Positions 16,617 to 24,482 of a DNA stretch of 39,818 nucleotides are shown here, piece by piece (positions within the stretch are counted from its first letter, which is position 1; each line of letters starts with the position of its first letter). The position numbers were made by a program, and so were the translations under genes. The DNA comes from Halomonas stenophila (GTDB taxonomy: Bacteria > Pseudomonadota > Gammaproteobacteria > Pseudomonadales > Halomonadaceae). The stretch spans positions 1 through 39,818 of the forward strand of contig NZ_JACHXR010000020.1 of the NCBI RefSeq assembly GCF_014192275.1. Reading direction: 5' to 3'. Under the pieces are notes generated by a model, which was not told the DNA's origin, made no database searches, and saw nothing but the letters and a program-made list of their open reading frames with translations.

Positions 16617-17887
16617 GCCGGCGCGTCGTCCCGATCGAAGAGGGCGTCGACGAACTCCCGGGCGGCGAAGGGCCGCAGGTCATCCAGCGACTCGCCCACG
16701 CCGATGAAGCGAATCGGCGTGCCCAGCTGCTGGGCCAGGGCGAAGATGATGCCGCCCTTGGCGGTGCCGTCGAGCTTGGTCAGGGTGATGCCGGTGACGG
16801 GGACCGCCTCGTTGAAGGTGGCGGCCTGGGACAGGGCGTTCTGGCCGGTGCCGGCATCGAGCACCAGCATCACCTCGTGGGGCGCCTGGTCGTCGAGCTT
16901 GCCCATCACCCGGCGCACCTTCTTGAGCTCCTCCATCAGGTGTGCCTTGTTGTGCAGGCGCCCGGCGGTGTCGGCGATCAGCACGTCGACGCCACGGGCC
17001 CGGGCCGCGGCCAGGGCATCATAGACCACCGAGGCACTGTCGGCGCCGGTATGCTGGGCGATCACCGGCACGTCATTGCGCTCGCCCCACACCTTGAGCT
17101 GCTCCACGGCGGCGGCCCGGAAGGTATCGCCGGCGGCCAGCATCACGCTGCGCCCCTCGCGCTGGAAGCGCTGGGTGAGCTTGCCGATGGTGGTGGTCTT
17201 GCCCACGCCGTTGACGCCCACCACCAGGATCACGAAGGGCCCCTCGCCCTTGGGCGGCAGCGCCAGGGGCTCGGTGACGCCCTCGAGCAGGCCGGCGAGC
17301 TCGTCCTGGAGGGCCGTGTAGAGCGCCTGCGGGTCCTTGAGCTCCTTGCGGGAGACCCGCTCGGTGAGGCGGTCGATGATCCCGGTGGTGGCCTCGATGC
17401 CCACGTCCGCCATCAGCAGCTGGGTCTCGAGCTCCTCCATCAGGTCGTCGTCGATCTGCTTGCGCCCGAGAAAGAGCCCGGCGAGCCCCTCGGTCAGGTT
17501 GGAGCGGGTCTTGCCCAGCCCCTCGCGCATGCGGGCGAACCAGCCCTTCTTCTCGGCCCGGGGTTTCTCCCGGAGCTCGGCCCTGGCCAGCGGCTCGGCG
17601 GCGGCTTCAGGCTTCGGGGCAGACTCGAGCCCGGCGTTCGCCACAGGCGCGGGCTCAGGGCCGGAGGGTGGCTCGGGCTCGTCCGATGCCGTCTCAGGCT
17701 CCTGCGCATCGGGCTCGGCGGCGGTTCGGGCCTCGGGTTCGACCTCGGTCGACGCCTCGGCTTCCGACTCGGCCACGGCGGCATCGGGAGACTCCCCCGG
17801 CTCGACCTCGCCGGGAGATTCCGGCGTCGCCCTGGGGTCCTGCTGCTGCTCTTCCTGCTTCTTCTTGCGCTTGAGAAAACCGAACAT
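16613..17887 (-). CDS. ftsY: Signal recognition particle receptor FtsY
   Basis: The 424-residue SRP receptor GTPase targets ribosome-nascent chains to the membrane. The start at 17887 (M-F-G-F-L-K-R-K-K-K) gives the amphipathic membrane-contact N-terminus; a longer upstream frame lacks this. Residues about 12-110 form an acidic, low-complexity A domain rich in E, A and P. The NG domain follows, with P-loop G-V-N-G-V-G-K-T-T-T, D-T-A-G-R and T-K-L-D-G-T-A-K-G-G. The A domain length and composition vary among species and are not informative. Confidence 0.96.
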   Translation of the reverse strand: MFGFLKRKKKQEEQQQDPRATPESPGEVEPGESPDAAVAESEAEASTEVEPEARTAAEPDAQEPETASDEPEPPSGPEPAPVANAGLESAPKPEAAAEPLARAELREKPRAEKKGWFARMREGLGKTRSNLTEGLAGLFLGRKQIDDDLMEELETQLLMADVGIEATTGIIDRLTERVSRKELKDPQALYTALQDELAGLLEGVTEPLALPPKGEGPFVILVVGVNGVGKTTTIGKLTQRFQREGRSVMLAAGDTFRAAAVEQLKVWGERNDVPVIAQHTGADSASVVYDALAAARARGVDVLIADTAGRLHNKAHLMEELKKVRRVMGKLDDQAPHEVMLVLDAGTGQNALSQAATFNEAVPVTGITLTKLDGTAKGGIIFALAQQLGTPIRFIGVGESLDDLRPFAAREFVDALFDRDDAPA

Positions 17888-17978
17888 GGGGGGATTCAGC
17901 CTCGCGGGTGAACGAATCGCCACATCCTACCATCGCGCACCATGACTGTGGACAAGCCGCCCGTTACAATCGGCGCCC

Positions 17979-18620
17979 ATGAGCCGACGCCGCCCCTCCT
18001 CCCGCTCCTCACGCCCGCCCCGCCGTCCCGGCCGGGGCGGTGGCAAGCTGCGCATCATCGGCGGCGACTTCCGCCGCCGCCTGTTGCCGGTGCTCGACAG
18101 CCCCGGCCTGCGCCCCACCCCCGACCGGGTACGCGAGACCCTGTTCAACTGGCTCGCCGCCGCCACCCCCGGGGCGCGGGTGCTGGATCTCTTCGCCGGC
18201 ACCGGCGCCCTGGGGCTCGAGGCGCTGTCCCGGGGCGCCGCCGAGGCCGTGCTGGTGGAGCGCGACCCGCGAGTGGCCGGCGCCCTGGCCGACAACCTGA
18301 CCACCCTCGGCCTGCGACAGGCCGAGGTGATCACCGCCGATGCCCGGCCGTTCCTCGCCTCTTCGCCGCCGCGCCCCTTCTCGCTGGTCTTCGTCGACCC
18401 CCCCTTCCGCCAGGGGCTCGCGGGCGACTGCTGCGCCGCCCTGGAGGCCGGCTGGCTGACCGAGGACGCCTGGATCTACCTGGAGACGGAAGCGACGCTC
18501 AGCCCCGAGGTGCCGGCGACCTGGACGCTGCATCGCGAGGTGCGCGCCGGAGACAGCACGGGACGGCTGTACCGGCGCACCGGCGAGGCCGGAGAGTCGC
18601 CCGACGGCGACGCTTGCTGA
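17979..18620 (+). CDS. rsmD: 16S rRNA m2G966 methyltransferase RsmD
   Basis: This 213-residue SAM-dependent methyltransferase modifies G966 of 16S rRNA. A basic, disordered N-terminus (R-R-R-P-S-S-R-S-S-R) of about 22 residues precedes L-R-I-I-G-G-D-F-R-R-R. The SAM motif reads V-L-D-L-F-A-G-T-G-A-L-G-L-E-A-L-S-R-G-A and the catalytic motif V-D-P-P-F. It is divergent from ftsY across 91 bases, the conserved gammaproteobacterial arrangement. Confidence 0.94.
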   Translation: MSRRRPSSRSSRPPRRPGRGGGKLRIIGGDFRRRLLPVLDSPGLRPTPDRVRETLFNWLAAATPGARVLDLFAGTGALGLEALSRGAAEAVLVERDPRVAGALADNLTTLGLRQAEVITADARPFLASSPPRPFSLVFVDPPFRQGLAGDCCAALEAGWLTEDAWIYLETEATLSPEVPATWTLHREVRAGDSTGRLYRRTGEAGESPDGDAC

Positions 18621-18705
18621 GCCCCGCCCGCGGCGTTACGCTGCCGCTGCAGGACGCCTTTCACGGGCCAGGCCCGGCCCAGCAGGATATCGTCAGGAGA
18701 TACGG

Positions 18706-18903
18706 ATGAGCATCGAACTCTTCAACCAGCTCGAACAGAAGGTCTCCAGCGCCGTCGAGGCCCTGGAGTTGATGAAGATGGAAGCCGAGGAGCTGCGCGA
18801 GGAAAACGCTCGCCTCAAGCAGGAGCGCGAGGACTGGGAACGCCGGCTGTCCGCCCTGCTGGGCAAGTTCGACGAGGTCGAGACCGAGCGCGAGCCGGGT
18901 TGA
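18706..18903 (+). CDS. zapB: Cell division protein ZapB
   Basis: The 65-residue acidic protein is almost entirely a coiled coil with heptad-spaced leucines (L-E-Q-K-V-x-x-A-V-E-A-L-E-L-M-K-M-E-A-E-E-L) and matches ZapB, which binds ZapA and stabilises the Z ring. AGGAGATACGG precedes the ATG at 18706. It lies 85 bases after rsmD on the same strand and converges on rimI with a 7-base gap and no visible terminator. Confidence 0.85.
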   Translation: MSIELFNQLEQKVSSAVEALELMKMEAEELREENARLKQEREDWERRLSALLGKFDEVETEREPG

Positions 18904-18910
18904 CCCCGTG

Positions 18911-19375
18911 TCACGCCCCACCCAGCGGGCGTGACATCAGCAGGGCGTCCTCCCGCAAGGTGCCGGCAAGCGGTGGATAGTAGCCGCGCCGGCGCCCGTC
19001 CTCGACCAGTCCCGATCGTCGGTACAGCGCGATCGCCGGGGCGTTGCCCGCCCTGACCTCCAGCAGCAGCCGTTCGCTTCCCCAGCTCCGCGCCTGCTCG
19101 ATCACCCCGCGCAGCAACTCGGCCGCCAGGCCGCGCCCTCGATGGGCCGGCGCCACCAGGATGGCCTCGAGTTCGGCATCGAAGGGTTGTCGCGCGACCA
19201 CCGCGTGGCCGACCAGCAGCCCCGCCTCCTCGAGCCCGAGCACCGCATGGTCCGCCGAGGCCAGCGCCGCCTCGAGCCGGGTGGTCGGCCAGGGCCGGAT
19301 CTGGCCGGCCCGCTCCAGGGCAACCAGGGCCGGCAGGTCCGCGCCCGTCAGGCGGCGCAGTCGCCGCTCAGGCAT
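18911..19375 (-). CDS. rimI: Ribosomal protein alanine N-acetyltransferase RimI
   Basis: This 154-residue GNAT-family enzyme has the acetyl-CoA binding motif A-I-L-V-A-P-A-H-R-G-R-G-L-A-A-E-L-L and a C-terminal G-N-A-P-A-I-A-L-Y-R-R-S-G-L segment that is typical of RimI. RimI acetylates the N-terminus of ribosomal protein S18. Its start overlaps the end of holD by eight bases, the same holD-rimI order as in E. coli, which supports both calls. Confidence 0.88.
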   Translation of the reverse strand: MPERRLRRLTGADLPALVALERAGQIRPWPTTRLEAALASADHAVLGLEEAGLLVGHAVVARQPFDAELEAILVAPAHRGRGLAAELLRGVIEQARSWGSERLLLEVRAGNAPAIALYRRSGLVEDGRRRGYYPPLAGTLREDALLMSRPLGGA

Positions 19376-20201
19376 CGCTGGCCTCGCCGAGCCAGGCCCG
19401 GCACCAACCGGTCAGGGTCGGCCAGAGGGCCCGCTTGGCCGCGGCGCTGCCGGCCAGTTCGGTCAATCCCGGTCCCTGCCAGGCCGGCAGGCCCAGCAGG
19501 GGGCAATGGCCGTCCTGCAGCGCCAGCAGCGGCGCCAGGGTCGCCACGTCGCCGAACACCAGCAGCCGCTCCGGCGCCCAGCCACGGCGACGGCGGCCGG
19601 CCAGGAAGGCCTGCAGCCCCTCCCCCGCCTCCTCGAGAGGCGACTGGACCGGCAGCCCCTCGATCTGGGGCCAGTGGAAGGCCTCGAAGGCCGGCGGCTG
19701 CTCCGGCACCACCCCGGCGGCGCGCAGCAGGTTCAAGAGCAGGCGGTGCTCCATGGCGCCGGGGGCCGCCTCCCGCGGCAGGACCACCAGCCAGCGACCG
19801 TCCAGGCAGGCGACCTGCAGGGAGAAGCGCAGCGGCTCCTGCGGGGCCTCCGCCCGGGGCGTGGCCGCCTCGGGTGCGGCAGGGGCGGAGGGGGCCGCCG
19901 CGGCCGAGCCCTCCGCCCCGGGCACCATGTCCCCGAGCAGGGCCCGGGCCTTGCCTGGCCCGGTGGGCGGACGCTGGGGGGCCTCCGGCGCGCTCGCCGG
20001 GGGAGCCGGTGCCGCCTCGCCGGGCGACTCGAGCAGGGCATGCAGGCGCTCCCCCGGGGCCTGGCGGGCGTCCTCGTCCGGCGCCGGCAGCGCCCAGTCG
20101 CAGGCCTCGGTGGGTCGCGCATTGGGCAGCCGGTAGCGGGCCGTCCAGGCCGTCAGGCCCATGGCCTCCAGGTATTGCAGCCGCTGGGGCTCGGCGGTCA
20201 C
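19368..20201 (-). CDS. holD: DNA polymerase III psi subunit (divergent HolD)
   Basis: The 277-residue protein resembles the long, divergent psi subunits described in pseudomonads rather than the 137-residue E. coli form. Its N-terminus (Q-R-L-Q-Y-L-E-A-M-G-L-T-A-W) aligns with the E. coli psi start, and near the end A-K-R-A-L-W-P-T-L matches the A-R-A-A-L-W pattern of psi. A Pro/Ala-rich linker (about residues 50-110) separates two conserved parts. Psi bridges chi to the clamp loader. The GTG at 20201 overlaps the bolA TGA (GTGA) and is preferred over an ATG 60 bases upstream inside bolA. Position beside rimI mirrors E. coli. I infer the identity from motifs and synteny. Confidence 0.68.
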   Translation of the reverse strand: MTAEPQRLQYLEAMGLTAWTARYRLPNARPTEACDWALPAPDEDARQAPGERLHALLESPGEAAPAPPASAPEAPQRPPTGPGKARALLGDMVPGAEGSAAAAPSAPAAPEAATPRAEAPQEPLRFSLQVACLDGRWLVVLPREAAPGAMEHRLLLNLLRAAGVVPEQPPAFEAFHWPQIEGLPVQSPLEEAGEGLQAFLAGRRRRGWAPERLLVFGDVATLAPLLALQDGHCPLLGLPAWQGPGLTELAGSAAAKRALWPTLTGWCRAWLGEASDA

Positions 20202-20509
20202 GAGCGTCCGCCGCCCCGGCAGTTCGGGGAATCGGGGCGGTCCTCGCCACGGGCTTGCCACTCCGCGGGGGTATAGGGGTGCAGCGCCAGGGCATGCACG
20301 GGACCGGCCAGCTCATCGGCCAGCAGGGCATAGATCTGCTGATGGCGCTTGACCGGCATCATGCCCTCGAAGCGGGGCGAGACCAGGGTCACCTTGAAGT
20401 GGGTCTCGGAGTTCGGCGGCACGTTGTGCATGTGGCTCTCGTTCTCCACCGCCAGGAAGGTGGGCTCGAGGGCCTGGAGCTTGCGTTCGATGGTCGACTG
20501 GGTGCTCAT
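20198..20509 (-). CDS. bolA: BolA family protein
   Basis: This 103-residue BolA-like protein has the class features E-N-E-S-H-M-H-N-V-P-P-x-S-E-T-H-F-K-V, followed by the R-H-Q-x-I-Y helix with its invariant histidine. BolA proteins pair with monothiol glutaredoxins in iron-sulfur handling and also affect cell shape. The start at 20509 (M-S-T-Q-S-T-I-E-R-K-L) gives the normal N-terminus. The C-terminal tail beyond H-P-Y-T-P-x-E-W is disordered. The stop overlaps the holD GTG start. Confidence 0.9.
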   Translation of the reverse strand: MSTQSTIERKLQALEPTFLAVENESHMHNVPPNSETHFKVTLVSPRFEGMMPVKRHQQIYALLADELAGPVHALALHPYTPAEWQARGEDRPDSPNCRGGGRS

Positions 20510-20537
20510 GTCGGCTTCCCGATGGTGAATGATGGGG

Positions 20538-21950
20538 TCATTGTACGCGTTCGGCCGCGGCACGACGACGGGCACGCAGTGCCTCCCCGGCCAGCGAGAC
20601 GCGCCCCAGGCTGGCCAGCAGCGCCAGCGCGACCGCGGCGACCCCGCCCCACAGCGTGACCTGCACCGGCGCGCCGGCGGCCAGGCCGGCGCCGACCAGG
20701 GCGACGCCCAGCGACTGCCCCATGGTGCGGGTGGTGCTCATGACGCCCGAGGCGCTGGCGCTCCGCTCGGCGGGCACGCTGGCCATCAGCTCACGGTTGT
20801 TGGGCGGCTGGAAGAGGCCGAAGCCCAGCCCGCACAGCGCCGTGCGCCACAGGCAGTCGGCCACCCCGGCATCGGGGTCGAGCCCGGCCAGGGTCGCCAG
20901 GCCGGCCAGCAGCAGCCCCAGCCCCAGGCTGGAGAGCAGGCTGGGATTGACCCGGTCGGCCAGGCGCCCGGCCAGGGGGCCCACCACCATGATCGTCAGC
21001 GGCCAGGGCGTGAACAGCCAGGCGGTCTCCAGCGGCGAGAAGCCCATCTCCTGCTGGTAGAGGAAGGACAGGGCCACGAAGGCCAGGCCCTGGCCGACGA
21101 AGGCCAGCCCCGAGGCCGAGACCGCCAGGCTGAAGCGGCGCTCGACGAACAGCGACAGCGGCAGCAGCGGATGCGGTGCACGGCGCTGGCGGCCGACGAA
21201 CAGGGCCCCGGCGACCAGGCCGGCGGTCAGCCAGGCCAGGGTCTGGCCGAGCGGCGCCTGATGGCCGGCACGGTCCATGGCGACGAACACGCTGCCCAGC
21301 ATGGCCATCGACAGCAGGGCGCCACCGATATCGAAGCCCCCGGGGCGGCCGGCCTCCCGCGGCAGCGCCCGCCAGGCCAGCAGCAGGGCGCCGAGCCCGA
21401 GCGGCACGGGCAGGGCGAACAGCCAGGGCCAGTCGGCCACGGAGAGCACCAGCCCGCCGATGGCGGGACCGGCGGCATACCCCGCGGCCACCACCAGGGC
21501 GCTCAGGCCCAGGGCGCTGCCCAGCAGCCGCGAGGGGAAGATGGCCCGGTACAGCGAGGGCCCGATGGACAGGGTCGCGGCGGCCGCCATGCCCTGCAGG
21601 GCGCGGAAGGCCAGCAGGGTCTCGAACTCGCGGGACAGGGCACTGCCCAGGGCGGCCACCACGAACAGCGCCAGCCCCGCCACGTAGAGCCGCCGGCGAC
21701 TGACCAGCTCGCTCAGGGCGGCGAACACCAGCAGGAAGGCGGCACACACCACCTGGAAGAGGTTGGTCACCCAGACGGCGCGGGCGGGGGCCACGCCCAG
21801 GTCGGCCGCGATGGACGGCAGCGCAAGGTTGACCATGGTGGTATCCACCACCGCCATGGTGGTGCCGAGGATCAGTGCCAGTACGGCCTGACGGCGCTCG
21901 GGACCCGGCAGGCCATCGTCGCCGGGACGTGTCGTGAAGAGTCGGCTCAT
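20538..21950 (-). CDS. MFS multidrug efflux transporter, DHA2 family
   Basis: A 470-residue polytopic membrane protein with about 14 hydrophobic segments. The first carries the DHA2 signature M-A-V-V-D-T-T-M-V-N-L-A-L-P-S-I, and T-T-R-T-M-G-Q-S-L-G-V-A-L near residue 410 is also typical. Members export drugs, dyes or biocides by proton antiport. Substrate cannot be told from sequence. The start at 21950 is the ATG nearest the first membrane helix. The structured repeat element at 22036-22141 lies upstream. No adjacent TetR or MarR regulator or membrane-fusion partner is present. Confidence 0.88.
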   Translation of the reverse strand: MSRLFTTRPGDDGLPGPERRQAVLALILGTTMAVVDTTMVNLALPSIAADLGVAPARAVWVTNLFQVVCAAFLLVFAALSELVSRRRLYVAGLALFVVAALGSALSREFETLLAFRALQGMAAAATLSIGPSLYRAIFPSRLLGSALGLSALVVAAGYAAGPAIGGLVLSVADWPWLFALPVPLGLGALLLAWRALPREAGRPGGFDIGGALLSMAMLGSVFVAMDRAGHQAPLGQTLAWLTAGLVAGALFVGRQRRAPHPLLPLSLFVERRFSLAVSASGLAFVGQGLAFVALSFLYQQEMGFSPLETAWLFTPWPLTIMVVGPLAGRLADRVNPSLLSSLGLGLLLAGLATLAGLDPDAGVADCLWRTALCGLGFGLFQPPNNRELMASVPAERSASASGVMSTTRTMGQSLGVALVGAGLAAGAPVQVTLWGGVAAVALALLASLGRVSLAGEALRARRRAAAERVQ

Positions 21951-22035
21951 GGCGAATCGTCGGTCACAAGGAAACCGGCCGCAGCCGGTTCTACCACTCA
22001 TAGCCAGCTAATCAACAAGGCATCGAGTCACGTTA

Positions 22036-22141
22036 CGAGCGAAGAGAGGCTGGCTGCCGCCGGAGCGGAGCAACCGGAGTTGACCGACTGCTCAATGAGG
22101 ATTGTGAGCACCGCCGGCGGCCAGAGTATCGAGCGCAGTAG
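22036..22141 (-). repeat. Structured extragenic repeat, copy A
   Basis: A 106-bp element lies in the gap after the 22157-22546 gene. It is bounded by CGAGCGA on the left and CGAGCGCAGTAG on the right. The centre holds CGGAGTTGACC and CTCAATGAG (22075-22099), and the flanking arms are complementary in part (GGCTGGCTGCCGCCGG with CCGCCGGCGGCCAG). Copy B at 24377-24481 shares ends, core and length but has different arm sequences, so structure seems conserved rather than arm sequence. Confidence 0.6.
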
Positions 22142-22156
22142 TGAGTCGCTGTCTTG

Positions 22157-22546
22157 CTAGTCCTGGTCGGTTTCCAGCAACAGATTATCATCCACCTCGG
22201 CGACCTCGAGGGCCGCCTCGTCGTCGAGGTCGATGGCCAGGTAGCTGTGCTCGAAGTGCAGGAAACGCTGGAACAGCGCCCAGTCGAGGGCCTCGGGCCA
22301 CTGGCGCTCGTCCTCCTCCCAGGCCCGCAGCTCGGTCTCGAGGATCTCGAGGTAGCGCTCGCGGACGAAGCCCTCCAGGGCCTCGGGGGTATCCATCTCC
22401 GGGATCAGGTAGATGGTGCTTTCCCGCTCGACATCGGCGAGGGACAGGTCGTCGTCACCCACGGTGGGTTCCAGGGCATTGATCCAGTCCACGAAGTGCT
22501 GGGTCGGCCTGACGCTCAGGGCGGAGCGGTTGAGCAGTTTCATCAC
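22157..22546 (-). CDS. Conserved hypothetical acidic protein
   Basis: This 129-residue protein (128 if the second of two adjacent Met codons is used) is strongly acidic and soluble, with no signal peptide, membrane segment or cysteine. It begins K-L-L-N-R-S-A-L-S-V-R-P and contains F-V-D-W-I-N-A-L-E-P and I-Y-L-I-P-E, plus a W-P-E-A-L-D-W-A-L-F-Q-R-F-L segment. I recognise it as a gammaproteobacterial conserved protein of unknown function. A GGAGACCGTG ribosome-binding site precedes it. It is separated from lysS by 237 bases that contain a REP-like element. Confidence 0.75.
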   Translation of the reverse strand: MMKLLNRSALSVRPTQHFVDWINALEPTVGDDDLSLADVERESTIYLIPEMDTPEALEGFVRERYLEILETELRAWEEDERQWPEALDWALFQRFLHFEHSYLAIDLDDEAALEVAEVDDNLLLETDQD

Positions 22547-22673
22547 GGTCTCCTCGACGTCGAAACGCTGCCATTATGGGCGCTCGGGGCGCCCCTTACC
22601 AACATTTCCGCCCCGACCGCCATGACTATCGAGTTAGCCATGTTGCTCCCGGTGAGGATCCGGCGACAGCCTT

Positions 22674-22767
22674 GTAGGTCGGATAAGCCGAAGGCGCATC
22701 CGACGTTTCGAGGACGCCCCCGGCAGGGTCCGTCGGGTGCGCTCGCAGGCTCGCTTACCCGACCTAC
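22674..22767. repeat. REP-like inverted pair
   Basis: GTAGGTCGGATAAGCC (from 22674), with GCGCATCCGAC following it, is mirrored by GTCGGGTGCGC and GCTTACCCGACCTAC ending at 22767. The two ~32-base units face each other across a ~30-base spacer, forming a nested palindrome. This is the well-known look of a paired REP element of the GTAGGTCGG...CCGACCTAC class found between genes in many gammaproteobacteria. Confidence 0.8.
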
Positions 22768-22783
22768 ACGACGCGCAGCGCCT

Positions 22784-24319
22784 TCACCCCCCTGAAGGAC
22801 GCATGGCGGGGAACAGCAGCACATCCCGGATCGAGGCGCTGTCGGTCAGCAGCATCACCAGCCGGTCGATGCCGATGCCCTCGCCGGCGGTGGGCGGCAG
22901 GCCGTACTCGAGGGCGCGGATGTAGTCGGCGTCGTAGTACATGGCCTCCAGGTCGCCGGCGTCCTTCTCCGCCACCTGGGCGGCGAAGCGCTCGGCCTGG
23001 TCCTCGGCGTCGTTGAGCTCCGAGAAGCCGTTGGCGATCTCGCGGCCGCCGACGAAGAACTCGAAGCGCTCGGTGACGAAGGGGTCCGCGTCCTTGCGCC
23101 GGGCCAGCGGGCTGACCTCGGTGGGGTACTCGGTGATGAAGGTCGGCTGCTGGAGGCGGTGCTCGACGGTCTTCTCGAAGATCTCGATCTGGATCTTGCC
23201 CAGCCCCCAGCCATCCCTGACCTCGATGTCCAGGCGCTCGGCGATCTGCCGGGCGGCGGCCTCGTCGGCCAGCGCCTCGGCATGGATATCCGGGTTGTAT
23301 TCGAGGATGGCGTCGAACACGCTGATCCGGCGCAGCGGCTGGCCGAAATCGTACTCGAAGGTCTCGAGCACCTCGCCCTCGGCGTTGCGCACGGTATTGA
23401 CCACGGTGGTGGTGCCCAGCACCTGCCGGGTCACGCTGCGCAGCATCGCCTCGGTGAGGTCCATCAGGTCCCGGTAGTCGGCGTAGGCCTGGTAGAACTC
23501 GATCATGGTGAACTCGGGGTTGTGCCGTGTGGACAGCCCCTCGTTGCGGAAATTGCGATTGATCTCGAAGACCTTCTCGAAGCCCCCCACCACCAGGCGC
23601 TTGAGGTAGAGCTCCGGGGCGATGCGCAGGTACATGTCGATGTCCAGCGCATTGTGATGGGTGATGAAGGGGCGGGCCGTGGCACCGCCGGGGATCGGCT
23701 GCAGCATGGGGGTCTCGACCTCCATGAAGCCGCCGGCCTCGAAGAAGCGGCGCATGGCACTGATCACCCCGGCGCGGGTCTCGAAGACGCGCCGCGAGTC
23801 GGTGTTCATGATCAGGTCCACGTAGCGCTGGCGATAGCGGGCCTCCATGTCGGTCAGGCCGTGGAACTTGTCGGGCAGCGGGCGCAGGCTCTTGGTCAGC
23901 AGCCGGGCCTCCTCCATCATCACGTAGAGATCGCCCTTGCCCGACTTGTGCACCGGCCCCCGCCCGGCGACGATGTCGCCGATGTCCCAGCCCTTGATGT
24001 CCTCGAGCACCTCGGCCGGCAGGCCCTTCTTGTCGACATACAGCTGGATCTGGCCGGAGGCATCCTGGATGACGATGAAGGGGCCGCGCTTGCGCATGAT
24101 GCGCCCGGCCACGGCGGCCGGGCGTGCCAGGGCCTCGAGCTCGGCCTTGTCCTTGTCGCCGAGCTCGGCGATCAGCTCGGCGGCCAGGCTGTCGCGGCGA
24201 AAGTCATTGGGAAAGGCACTGTCGCCGCCGGCGGAGGCGCGGTCGCGGCGCTCGGCCAGCTTGCCGCGCCGCTCCGCGATCAGGCGGTTCTCGTCCTGGG
24301 AAGTGTCCTGGTTAGCCAT
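22784..24319 (-). CDS. lysS: Lysyl-tRNA synthetase (class II)
   Basis: The 511-residue enzyme charges tRNA-Lys. An N-terminal OB-fold anticodon-binding domain (about residues 65-175, starting A-G-R-I-M-R-K-R-G) precedes the class II catalytic core with motif 2 F-R-N-E-G and motif 3 G-I-G-I-D-R-L-V-M. The start at 24319 was chosen over an upstream ATG that lacks a ribosome-binding site. Length is normal. It follows prfB, the usual prfB-lysS order, but with a structured repeat filling the gap. Confidence 0.96.
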   Translation of the reverse strand: MANQDTSQDENRLIAERRGKLAERRDRASAGGDSAFPNDFRRDSLAAELIAELGDKDKAELEALARPAAVAGRIMRKRGPFIVIQDASGQIQLYVDKKGLPAEVLEDIKGWDIGDIVAGRGPVHKSGKGDLYVMMEEARLLTKSLRPLPDKFHGLTDMEARYRQRYVDLIMNTDSRRVFETRAGVISAMRRFFEAGGFMEVETPMLQPIPGGATARPFITHHNALDIDMYLRIAPELYLKRLVVGGFEKVFEINRNFRNEGLSTRHNPEFTMIEFYQAYADYRDLMDLTEAMLRSVTRQVLGTTTVVNTVRNAEGEVLETFEYDFGQPLRRISVFDAILEYNPDIHAEALADEAAARQIAERLDIEVRDGWGLGKIQIEIFEKTVEHRLQQPTFITEYPTEVSPLARRKDADPFVTERFEFFVGGREIANGFSELNDAEDQAERFAAQVAEKDAGDLEAMYYDADYIRALEYGLPPTAGEGIGIDRLVMLLTDSASIRDVLLFPAMRPSGG

Positions 24320-24376
24320 GTCGCTACCTGTTGAAATCATGGGGTCGAATACAGAGACATCTCACCTAGAGCCGCG

Positions 24377-24481
24377 CGAGCGACGCCGAGACAAGGCGCC
24401 CCTCAGCAAGAGCGCGGAGTCGACGATTCGTCAATGAGCAGCTCGAGCTGAGGGGCAACGCCGTCTCGGCGAGCGCAGCAG
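24377..24481 (-). repeat. Structured extragenic repeat, copy B
   Basis: This 105-bp element starts one base after the prfB stop codon and fills most of the gap to lysS. Its ends (CGAGCGA, CGAGCGCAGCAG) and core (CGGAGTCGACGA, CGTCAATGAG, 24415-24438) match copy A. The arms GCCGAGAC with GTCTCGGC and CCCCTCAGC with GCTGAGGGG pair with each other and differ from the copy A arms. It could act as a 3' hairpin or partial terminator for prfB. Confidence 0.62.
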
Positions 24482-24482
24482 G

